This document shows, piece by piece, positions 1-5,978 of a DNA stretch of 17,611 bases. The DNA lies in assembly GCA_934230965.1 (NCBI GenBank), contig CAKQFW010000014.1, positions 1-17,611 of the forward strand. Direction: 5' to 3'. The notes beneath the pieces are model-generated. The model did not search any database and was not told where the DNA came from. It saw only the letters and a list, made by a program, of their open reading frames with translations. The translations under genes and the position numbers were made by a program. Within the stretch, counting starts at the first letter, position 1; every line of letters starts with the position of its first letter. The stretch is from an uncultured Prevotella sp. GTDB lineage: Bacteria > Bacteroidota > Bacteroidia > Bacteroidales > Bacteroidaceae.

Positions 1-1
1 T

Positions 2-117
2 TCTGATATGCCGCGTTTTACGGTCTGAAAGCATGGGTTTTACGTTGCAAAACCAAGGGTTTTACCGCCTGAAACCCATGGTTTCACGGTCTGAAACCAA
101 GGGTTTCTCATATCAGA
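2..117. repeat. Array of 22-bp phased palindromes inside a 9-bp inverted repeat
   Basis: Four imperfect copies of a unit with the core AAACC-NNN-GGTTT are centred at positions 34, 56, 78 and 100, exactly 22 bp apart. The first copy has one mismatch (AAAGC), and the three-base spacers are ATG, AAG, CAT and AAG. The units are joined by linkers such as TTTACGGTCTG. The whole block is bounded by TCTGATATG at 2-10 and its exact reverse complement CATATCAGA at 109-117. There are no unique spacers, so this is not CRISPR. It could be a small intergenic repeat element or a cluster of sites for a dimeric DNA-binding protein. The function is unknown. Confidence 0.7.
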
Positions 118-464
118 GGTATCAACTTTGAAAAGTGTAAGCATTGCATCTCTGTTTGCTTACATATCGTAAGATAATTAAATAATCTTTTGTTAACAAA
201 CGTAAAATATCGGGCTTGCATAATTATTCATTTTCATCCTCGTTTTTGTATATTTATGCAAAAACTGTTTTTCGCACGTATCTTTTTCTCTGTTTCAAGT
301 GCATACGCTCACGCCGCGCTTGCGTTCAGCCCTCATTTACACCTTATTATATATATGGTTATGTGAGCACCGATACGTGTGCTTGCGCTGATGGTTTTCT
401 CTTATTTTTTCTTCAGCGAAGCATTTTTTTTATCTAAATTGCACCTATTTTGCGCAAAAAATAG
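118..464. other. AT-rich intergenic stretch, no gene seen
   Basis: No convincing gene lies here. An open frame at 216-437 encodes a Phe/Tyr/Cys-rich peptide without family resemblance and is most likely chance. One small dyad is visible, TGTAAGCA at 136-143 and TGCTTACA at 157-164, separated by 13 bases and without a T-tract. The stretch otherwise separates the repeat block from the promoter of the next gene. Confidence 0.5.
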
Positions 465-472
465 TAAGTTTG
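439..472 (+). promoter_or_regulatory. Bacteroidota-type promoter for the PD-(D/E)XK gene
   Basis: TAAGTTTG at 465-472 matches the -7 consensus TAnnTTTG and lies 32 bases before the ATG at 505. A TTG at 439-441 could serve as the -33 element, although the 23-base spacing is slightly long. Assigned from consensus only. Confidence 0.5.
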
Positions 473-504
473 CAATTGTAATCATCTGAAAATGCTCAAC
501 GCTT

Positions 505-1530
505 ATGATACTACATGTTGCTAACCCTATTTACGACTCTGTGTTCAAATACATCATGTCTGACGAACGCATATCTAAAACCATACTTTCGGCACTGCTA
601 AAGAAAGAGGTGGTGAAGGTAGAGATGCGCCCGCATGAGTATGTGAACGCCACGCGCGACACGCTTTCAATGTTTCGTATTGATTTTGCTGCCACTGTGC
701 GCGAGAAAGATGCTGAGAGCAACAAGCTTAAAGACCGTGTTATCCTTATCGAACTGCAGAAGACATGGCTCGACACTGAGACGCTGCGCTTTAGGCAGTA
801 TCTTGGCGCGCAATATAGCAACAAGTTGAACATTCGCACCGACTCGCCGAAGGGCTTCGCCTATCCTATGGTGGCCGTCTACCTACTCGGCCATCGTGTG
901 GGCGACATCAAAGAGCCTGTGGTTTACGTCAACCACGATGTGTACGACTATAACGGCCTGGTGGTGAAAGATGGTAAGGAAGAGCCCTTTGTTGAGAGCC
1001 TTACACACAATAGCATCATTGTGCAGATACCCCTACTGAAAGGGCGCGTGAACAACCGCCTGGAAAAGGTGCTCAGTATTTTCGACCAGTCGAGAAAAGA
1101 TGCTGAAGATAAACAGGTGCTCAATATCGACGAAAACAAATATGAGGATGATGCCGACATGATGTATATGCTGCATCGTTTAACGGCTGCTGCTGCCGAC
1201 TCGGAAATGCGTCAAGACATGAATGTAGAAGACGAATACTACAAGGCGATAGAAGACCGTGACACGGCTATAATGAAACGTGATAAGGAACTGAAGCTGA
1301 AGGATGATCAGCTACAACAGATGGATGATCAGCTACAACAGAAGGATGATCAGCTTCAACAGAAGGATGAAGAGCTTCAACAGAAGAGTGAAGAACTTCA
1401 ACAAAAGACCGAGCAGCTTAAGAACGGCGTGAAGTTACTTCATTCTATTGGCATTAACACTGATCAAATAGCTATGACAACAGGCTTTAGCAAAGATGAA
1501 GTGGAAGCCATTTTGAACAAAGCAGAATAA
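505..1530 (+). CDS. PD-(D/E)XK nuclease family transposase / Rpn-like protein
   Basis: A 341-residue protein of the PD-(D/E)XK 'transposase' group common in Bacteroidota and related to the Rpn recombination-promoting nucleases. The N-terminus (NPIYDSVFKYIMSDERISK, about residues 7-25) is the typical family opening. The nuclease core shows an acidic residue in FRIDF (D60) and the E-x-Q pair in LIELQK (E83, Q85), followed by the conserved RFRQYLGAQYSNKL stretch (95-108). Residues 266-305 are a heptad coiled-coil of near-identical KDDQLQQ units. A short C-terminal helical segment (306-341, NTDQIAMTTGFSKDEVEAIL) resembles the tail often seen in this family. The ATG at 505 gives the family-typical start and follows a good -7 element. 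No terminal inverted repeats or target duplications are visible, so it looks like a solitary gene rather than an intact mobile element. Known Rpn proteins are DNA endonucleases; activity here is inferred. Confidence 0.85.
   Translation: MILHVANPIYDSVFKYIMSDERISKTILSALLKKEVVKVEMRPHEYVNATRDTLSMFRIDFAATVREKDAESNKLKDRVILIELQKTWLDTETLRFRQYLGAQYSNKLNIRTDSPKGFAYPMVAVYLLGHRVGDIKEPVVYVNHDVYDYNGLVVKDGKEEPFVESLTHNSIIVQIPLLKGRVNNRLEKVLSIFDQSRKDAEDKQVLNIDENKYEDDADMMYMLHRLTAAAADSEMRQDMNVEDEYYKAIEDRDTAIMKRDKELKLKDDQLQQMDDQLQQKDDQLQQKDEELQQKSEELQQKTEQLKNGVKLLHSIGINTDQIAMTTGFSKDEVEAILNKAE
1300..1419 (+). repeat. 21-bp in-frame tandem repeat coding for coiled-coil heptads
   Basis: About 5.7 copies of a 21-bp unit (AAGGATGATCAGCTACAACAG and variants) encode successive heptads: KDDQLQQ, MDDQLQQ, KDDQLQQ, KDEELQQ, KSEELQQ and KTEQL. 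The first three copies are nearly identical in DNA and the later ones have drifted. Gain or loss of units keeps the frame and changes only the length of the coiled coil. Confidence 0.9.
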
Positions 1531-1637
1531 AAAACATTTACGATAGAAACCTCGCTTGCCTCTTGCCTCAATCATGGGGCAAGGGTTCGAGCTAAATAAT
1601 ATAACAATAATATCAACCCTTTAAACACTGTAACAAC

Positions 1638-2177
1638 ATGAAAACTAGACAACTACTTACAGCACTATTGCTGATGCTTGCTATGAGTGCTTCGGCACAA
1701 ATTCAGCTGCTCTACACCTCTTTTGGTCGCAACGTGATTGATCGTAACAAGAAGATGTTTTGGATGGATGGCGACTCTGATCCTTGCTTCACCATTCAAA
1801 ACTATAAGAAGACGGGCAACACCGAGACCTTTACTCTTGAAGAGAAGGAAGACAAGACCAACCACTATAATGTGACGATGAAGCTCGACGGCAAGGGTCT
1901 TCCGGTTCAAATCACCCTCAAGCACAAACAGTATGGCACACAAACGTCTTCAGTGAAAACCACCTCGGGCTCGGCCGATGAAGACCGCCGACTGGTAAAA
2001 TACTTCAACGGCTTGGCTGGCAATCCTGACACCCCCGACACTCCCAGCGCTGCTGAGCTGAAAGAAAATCCTGCTTCGGCCGTGTCGGGAGGCAAAGAGT
2101 CGGTGGGCAACAAGGTGTCAAACGCCACCAAGGGAGCCGTAAACAAGGTAAAAGGCTTGTGTAAGAAAAAGAAATGA
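1638..2177 (+). CDS. Small secreted protein of unknown function
   Basis: A 179-residue protein that I do not recognise. It opens with a clear signal peptide (MKTRQLLTALLLMLAMSASA, cleavage before Q21), so it should be periplasmic or exported. Residues 22-128 look like a compact beta-rich region with alternating charged and hydrophobic residues. A Pro/Thr linker follows (PDTPDTP, about 130-136), then an Ala/Gly/Ser/Lys-rich segment (140-170) that could form an amphipathic helix, and a strongly basic end (KVKGLCKKKK). There is no lipobox. The gene lies 107 bases after the PD-(D/E)XK gene. In between is an imperfect hairpin (CTTGCCTC at 1562-1569 with GGGGCAAG at 1576-1583) without a T-run, so cotranscription cannot be excluded. 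Transcription probably ends at the terminator at 2390-2440. Confidence 0.7.
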   Translation: MKTRQLLTALLLMLAMSASAQIQLLYTSFGRNVIDRNKKMFWMDGDSDPCFTIQNYKKTGNTETFTLEEKEDKTNHYNVTMKLDGKGLPVQITLKHKQYGTQTSSVKTTSGSADEDRRLVKYFNGLAGNPDTPDTPSAAELKENPASAVSGGKESVGNKVSNATKGAVNKVKGLCKKKK

Positions 2178-2220
2178 TATCATATTTTGTAGTGCTTTAT
2201 CAGAAAGAATACTAATTTTT

Positions 2221-2375
2221 CTTCCATAGCCGACATGTTTTAGCATAAATATGTCTTCTATAGCCGACATGTTTTAGTATAAATATGTCTTCCATAGCCG
2301 ACATGTTTTAGCATAAATATGTCTTCCATAGCCGACATATTTTAGCATAAATATGTCTTCCATAGCCGACATATT
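2221..2375. repeat. 34-bp tandem repeat, 4.5 copies, each able to form a hairpin
   Basis: Units start at 2221, 2255, 2289, 2323 and 2357 (the last is partial), each beginning CTTCCATAGCCGACAT. Inside every full unit, GACATGTTT or GACATATTT can pair with AAATATGTC across a six-base loop (TAGCAT, or TAGTAT in unit 2), giving a 9-bp stem. The one changed stem base (G in units 1-3, A in unit 4) keeps pairing as G-U or A-U in RNA. The array lies between the stop codon at 2177 and the terminator at 2390, so it would be part of the 3' untranslated region of the upstream gene. There are no unique spacers. Confidence 0.9.
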
Positions 2376-2389
2376 CTGAATAATAATAA

Positions 2390-2440
2390 AGGTGTATGAA
2401 AAACGTTATTTGCGTTTTATCATACACCTCTTTTCTTTTT
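2390..2440 (+). terminator. Strong intrinsic terminator
   Basis: AGGTGTATGA (2390-2399) plus AAAACG (2400-2405) pairs with CGTTTT (2413-2418) and TCATACACCT (2420-2429). This makes a 16-bp stem with one bulged A at 2419 and a seven-base loop. The tract CTTTTCTTTTT follows directly. It most likely ends transcription of the 1638-2177 gene. Confidence 0.85.
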
Positions 2441-2811
2441 ACGAACCAATCTTTTTTTTCTTACAACCAATCTTCTTTTCTCAAACCAATGTTTTCTTTT
2501 GTTTTAATCGTTTTCTACATTAGAGAGCTAATGTGTTCTTTTCAACAAAAAACTATTCGTAATATAGCGTTTGTGTCATCCTGTGTGTGTTTTCTTTGTG
2601 TTATCTAATTGTAGTGTTGCTTTTTAATGTTTTCTTTAATGTGTGATTTGTGTGTTATCGTGTTTCTATTGTTCTGTAAGGCCAGTAAGTCAGGCTGTTT
2701 CTATAGCAAAGACAACCTATGCACACACTTTTCAACCCCGCTCCTTGTGTTTTAACACATTTTTAACATAATACAGCCGCTGCCCCCTGTGGCTATCTAT
2801 CTTATTTGTAG
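2441..2811. other. T-rich intergenic stretch, no gene seen
   Basis: No supportable gene. The left part has three spaced AACCAAT words (2444-2450, 2465-2471, 2484-2490) between T-rich tracts. The middle (about 2560-2670) is a T/G-rich low-complexity run with repeated TTTGTGTG/TGTTATC words. Near the right end is the dyad TGTGTT-TT-AACACA at 2746-2759, followed by TTTTTAA. That dyad could be a weak hairpin or a binding site upstream of the phosphatase promoter. Confidence 0.5.
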
Positions 2812-2819
2812 TATCTTTG
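2812..2819 (+). promoter_or_regulatory. -7 promoter element for the PAP2 gene
   Basis: TATCTTTG matches TAnnTTTG and lies 39 bases before the ATG at 2859. No clear TTTG -33 element is seen at the expected distance. Confidence 0.5.
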
Positions 2820-2858
2820 CAACCAAAATCATACCAACGCATCAACCTGTAAAGCAAT

Positions 2859-3428
2859 ATGAATAAGCTCATTACACTTCTGCTCGCCCTCGTTTTCTGC
2901 CCCCTTACGCTGAGTGCGCAAGGCAAAAGATATCATGGCGATGGCATTGACAACGTGCTCGAATATGTGCCCCTGGTAGCCACCTTCACGCTGAAAGGCT
3001 GTGGCGTAGAGTCGGCCAGTTCGTGGAAACGCTTGGCTGTTGATGGCGCCTTCTCGATAGGCATCACCGCTGGCACCACCTATATCTTAAAGCACAGCAT
3101 AAACGATATGCGCCCCGACCGCACCGACAACCACGCCTTTCCGTCGGGCCACACCGCCGTAGCCTTTTGTGGTGCCCGCATGTTAGACAAAGAGTTTCGG
3201 CACACCTCACCATGGATTAGCGTGGCGGGCTACACCGTAGCCACCGTTACCGCCGTCGACCGTGTGCGTCGCAACCGCCACCACTGGGACGATGTAGTGG
3301 TGGGAGCCGCCATTGGCATTGCCGCCACCGAGGCTGGCTACTGGCTGGGCGATAAGCTTACGGGCGAGCGCAGCCGCTGGCATCTGGGCACCGATGGGCA
3401 AACCCTCAGCTTGCGCATCGATTTGTAA
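2859..3428 (+). CDS. Periplasmic PAP2-superfamily phosphatase
   Basis: A 189-residue phosphatidic acid phosphatase type 2 family protein. It starts with a signal peptide (MNKLITLLLALVFCPLTLSA, cleavage before Q21). All three phosphatase motifs are present: K-x6-RP (K78 to R85-P86, KHSINDMRP), PSGH (95-98) and R-x5-H-x3-D (R135, H141, D145). The residue before R135 is Asp rather than the usual Ser. H141 is expected to be the phosphohistidine nucleophile and H98 the acid/base. Hydrophobic segments near 64-77, 119-131 and 146-162 are short, so the protein may be periplasmic or loosely membrane associated rather than a six-helix membrane enzyme. Family members dephosphorylate lipid phosphates such as undecaprenyl pyrophosphate or lipid A, or small phosphoesters; the substrate here is unknown. 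It has its own promoter and stands alone. Confidence 0.85.
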   Translation: MNKLITLLLALVFCPLTLSAQGKRYHGDGIDNVLEYVPLVATFTLKGCGVESASSWKRLAVDGAFSIGITAGTTYILKHSINDMRPDRTDNHAFPSGHTAVAFCGARMLDKEFRHTSPWISVAGYTVATVTAVDRVRRNRHHWDDVVVGAAIGIAATEAGYWLGDKLTGERSRWHLGTDGQTLSLRIDL

Positions 3429-3500
3429 CTGTTTCAATCATGATAACACAAACATTTCTTGCTCTGTGCGATATGTGTGATGTAAGATGTGAGATGTGAA

Positions 3501-3594
3501 ATGTAAGAAGACCTCTCCTTTTCCCATTCTTACATCTTCAAAAAATAAAACTATTGAACCAAAATCGCCTTCTGTGGGGCGAAATATGGTTCAA
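3501..3594. other. Two non-coding hairpins downstream of the PAP2 gene
   Basis: ATGTAAGAA (3501-3509) pairs perfectly with TTCTTACAT (3527-3535). It sits at the end of a run of degenerate GATGTAAGATGTGAGATGTG-type repeats (about 3478-3510). Then TTGAACCA (3554-3561) pairs with TGGTTCAA (3587-3594), with an inner TCGCC (3565-3569)/GGCGA (3578-3582) stem. Neither has a following T-tract on the + strand. The 3429-3717 gap holds these, the terminator at 3603 and the promoter at 3673. Confidence 0.55.
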
Positions 3595-3602
3595 AAAGAC
3601 AA

Positions 3603-3635
3603 AACAGGCCATTTTGGTCTGTTCTTTTCATTTTT
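3603..3635 (+). terminator. Intrinsic terminator
   Basis: AACAGGCC (3603-3610) pairs with GGTCTGTT (3616-3623) with one G-U pair and a five-base loop ATTTT. The T-rich tract CTTTTCATTTTT follows. It lies upstream of the next promoter, so it insulates the PAP2 gene from the downstream locus. Confidence 0.7.
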
Positions 3636-3672
3636 AAGCCCATATGTGTCATTAATATATATAGGTAAGGCG

Positions 3673-3680
3673 TAATTTTG
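3673..3680 (+). promoter_or_regulatory. -7 promoter element for the secreted enzyme gene
   Basis: TAATTTTG matches TAnnTTTG and ends 37 bases before the ATG at 3718. The leader is A-rich and has no Shine-Dalgarno sequence. Confidence 0.5.
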
Positions 3681-3717
3681 CGACAACTAAAAACAACATG
3701 CCTATTAATTAAAAACA

Positions 3718-5745
3718 ATGATACGTATGAACAAACAAAAAGAAATGTGGAAAGCGCTAATGCTCTCATCCCTCATCTTTGCTCCGTTGTCGGGCCATGC
3801 GCAAGATATTGAGGCTACGTTGCTGCTTAAGCAACCTGGCAATATGGCCGTGGCCCATCAGCTACATCTTAATAATGGTAAGTATGAGGCCAAGGGCACA
3901 CAGCTGCCGCTACAGATATCGCAAACCGTTACCACCGATGGCGACGACAAGATAGTAACCATCAACCTAAAGGCCGATGCTGACGTTTACTTCAACTTTG
4001 GCGCACAGCTTGCCACAGGTCTTAGCACCGAGGGCAGCGAGTTTTATCTGCCCGGCTTCTGGTATCATCGCAACCTGCGTTCGCCCAAAGAGGCCCCCTC
4101 GTTTGCAACAAGCAGCAGTTGGAATTTCCGCGACGACCGCCTCTCAACCCCCCTCACCAGTGTGTATAACGCCACCACGGGTTCAGGCTGGAGCGTGTTG
4201 CGTGTAGAAAAAGGTGCTGCCGACGTGCAAACACAGCACACCGCGGGCGAGGTTATTCTTCAAGGCAATACCACCATCGGTTATTTAGGTTTTGATAACG
4301 AAACTGGCAAGACCAAGCTCACCTTCGGTTATCCTTATGTTGAGAGCCCTCGTCGCTATATCCGTAAGCTCACCTTGGCCCCTTCAGTAACATCGTTTGT
4401 AAAGATGAAGGCTGGCGAGAGCAAGACCCTCACATGGCGCATACATCAAACTAAGGCCGCCTCATACGGTGCCTTCGTAGCCCACACTTGGCAGTATTGC
4501 TTCGACCAGATGCAACCCCAACCACTGAAGCAATCGCTCAGCGCCGACGAGGTAAAGAGCCAGCTGTGCAATTACTTCCGCGAGTCGTATGTTTCAGAGT
4601 TTCCGCTGAAGTATAACTCAGGTCACACCATCTTTACCTACGATTGCAAACCCTCGCGCGAGGTGCAGATAGGCTTCTGCGGCCGCGTGTTGCTCAACGC
4701 CTTTAACGAGGTAGAGTGGGGTGAGGCACATGGCGATAAGCAGTTGGTAGACATGGGGCATAGCATTATCAAGAGTTTTATGCAGAACGGCTTTACCGAG
4801 GCAGGCTACTTCTTCGACTTTGTTAACTTCAAGCACGGCATGCCGCAGAGCAAAGACGTGAAACACTCTATCCGCCAGCAGAGCGAGGCCGTATATGCCA
4901 TGCTTCATTATCTAAAATATGAGCGTCAGCACGGTCGTCAGCATAAAGAGTGGGAGCAGAAGATGCGCACCTTGCTCAACAACCTCCTAACCTTGCAGAA
5001 GCCCGACGGCAGTTTTGCACGTAAATATAATGATGCGGGTGCCGACATCGACGCTTCGGGCGGCAGCACACCTTCGGCCACCTCTACCCTGGTGATGGGT
5101 TGGAAATTCTTTGGCGACAAGCGCTACCTGGCTGCTGCCAAGCGCACCGTTGATTATGTAGAGCGCAACATTATCTCGAAGAGCGACTACTTCTCGTCAA
5201 CCCTCGACGCCAACTGTGAAGATAAAGAGGCTGCCATTGCCGCCGTTACCTCTACCTATTATCTGGCTATGGTAACCAAAGGCAAAGAGCGCGCCCACTA
5301 TATCGACCTGTGCAAGCAGGCTGCTTATTTTGCCATGTCGTGGTATTATACCTGGGATGTGCCCTTCGCACAGGGACAGATGCTGGGCGATGTCAACTTT
5401 AAGTCGCGTGGCTGGAGCAACGTGTCGGTAGAAAACAACCATATCGATGTGTTTGTGTTCGAGTTGCCCCACATTGTTAAGTGGTTGGCCAATGTTACTG
5501 GCGAAGCGCGTTTTGCAAAGATGTACGACGTTATCTACTCGTCGCTCTGCCAGTTGATGCCTACCGACGAGCACCACTATAACATTGCCAAAAAAGGTTT
5601 CTACCCCGAGGTGGTGCAGCACACCACATGGGACTATGGCCACAATGGCAAGGGCTTCTACAACGACCTCTTCGCACCGGGATGGACCGTAGCCTCGCTG
5701 TGGGAGCTCTATTCGCCCGAGCGCACCGTCAATTTCTTGAAATAA
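3718..5745 (+). CDS. Secreted putative carbohydrate-active enzyme, beta-sandwich plus alpha/alpha-toroid
   Basis: A 675-residue exported protein with a signal peptide (MWKALMLSSLIFAPLSGHA, cleavage near Q29). The start could be 3718 or the in-frame ATG at 3727. Residues 30-245 look beta-rich. Residues 275-665 look like paired helices of a six-hairpin toroid, with LQKPDGSFARKY (426-437), STPSATSTLVMGWKFFGD (450-467), DANCEDKEAAIAAVTSTYYL (497-516), ENNHIDVFVFELPHIVKWL (572-590) and NDLFAPGWTVASLWELY (649-665). Repeated helical pairs and Trp/Tyr/His-lined segments are typical of (alpha/alpha)n glycoside hydrolases and polysaccharide lyases. Acidic candidates for catalysis include E390, D430, D445, D497, E502 and D577, but I cannot assign a family or a catalytic pair. 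It sits next to the HTCS and susCD, so a role in degrading the PUL's glycan is an inference from context. Confidence 0.7.
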   Translation: MIRMNKQKEMWKALMLSSLIFAPLSGHAQDIEATLLLKQPGNMAVAHQLHLNNGKYEAKGTQLPLQISQTVTTDGDDKIVTINLKADADVYFNFGAQLATGLSTEGSEFYLPGFWYHRNLRSPKEAPSFATSSSWNFRDDRLSTPLTSVYNATTGSGWSVLRVEKGAADVQTQHTAGEVILQGNTTIGYLGFDNETGKTKLTFGYPYVESPRRYIRKLTLAPSVTSFVKMKAGESKTLTWRIHQTKAASYGAFVAHTWQYCFDQMQPQPLKQSLSADEVKSQLCNYFRESYVSEFPLKYNSGHTIFTYDCKPSREVQIGFCGRVLLNAFNEVEWGEAHGDKQLVDMGHSIIKSFMQNGFTEAGYFFDFVNFKHGMPQSKDVKHSIRQQSEAVYAMLHYLKYERQHGRQHKEWEQKMRTLLNNLLTLQKPDGSFARKYNDAGADIDASGGSTPSATSTLVMGWKFFGDKRYLAAAKRTVDYVERNIISKSDYFSSTLDANCEDKEAAIAAVTSTYYLAMVTKGKERAHYIDLCKQAAYFAMSWYYTWDVPFAQGQMLGDVNFKSRGWSNVSVENNHIDVFVFELPHIVKWLANVTGEARFAKMYDVIYSSLCQLMPTDEHHYNIAKKGFYPEVVQHTTWDYGHNGKGFYNDLFAPGWTVASLWELYSPERTVNFLK

Positions 5746-5746
5746 G

Positions 5747-5892
5747 AGTTGACGAGTAGACAAGTTGACGAGTAGACATGCTGTTACCATAGCAAACAGC
5801 TCGTCAACTTAGAAAAGCAAACAGCTCGTCAACTTGTCTACTCGTCAACTTAGAAAAGCAAACAGCTTGTCAACTTGTCAACTCGTCAACTT
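5747..5892. repeat. Cluster of CTCGTCAACTT units with a 26-bp perfect inverted repeat
   Basis: Two tandem copies of AGTTGACGAGTAGAC (5747-5761, 5763-5777) face an exact reverse-complement arm. Positions 5747-5772 pair base for base with 5825-5850 across a 52-base loop. On the right side CTCGTCAACTT recurs at 5800, 5825, 5841 and 5882, with a variant CTTGTCAACTT at 5866. Spacers such as AGAAAAGCAAACAG are repeated too. The cluster starts one base after the stop codon of the enzyme gene and ends 49 bases before the HTCS -7 element. It would form a large hairpin in RNA and may act as a transcription barrier or mRNA stabiliser. Confidence 0.85.
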
Positions 5893-5941
5893 GCAAAGCA
5901 AAAAACCTGTGAACGATAACCTAGATGTTGTGATTTATTCG

Positions 5942-5949
5942 TAATTTTG
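5942..5949 (+). promoter_or_regulatory. -7 promoter element for the HTCS gene
   Basis: TAATTTTG matches TAnnTTTG exactly as upstream of the enzyme gene and ends 29 bases before the ATG at 5979. No convincing -33 element is seen. The position supports separate expression of the regulator. Confidence 0.5.
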
Positions 5950-5978
5950 AACAACAAATTACCTATACTACAACTATT

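Noticed and set aside
216..437. Open frame of 73 codons upstream of the PD-(D/E)XK gene
   Set aside because: Composition is Phe/Tyr/Cys-rich with no domain or signal-peptide logic, and it overlaps the region just before a good promoter; likely chance in AT-rich DNA.
505..1530. Intact insertion sequence around the PD-(D/E)XK 'transposase' gene
   Set aside because: No matching terminal inverted repeats or target duplication flank the gene; the TCTGATATG repeat at 2-117 encloses only the 22-bp array. The family name does not imply a mobile element.
1562..1583. Hairpin CTTGCCTC/GGGGCAAG as a terminator after the nuclease gene
   Set aside because: The stem is short with an internal weak pair and no T-tract follows; kept only as a note in the neighbouring gene entry.
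2221..2375. 34-bp direct repeats as a CRISPR array
   Set aside because: Units are directly tandem without unique spacers, and no cas genes are nearby.
2396..2608. Open frame of 70 codons starting in the terminator stem
   Set aside because: It starts inside the terminator hairpin and runs through T-rich low-complexity sequence, giving a Phe/Ser-rich product of no known type.
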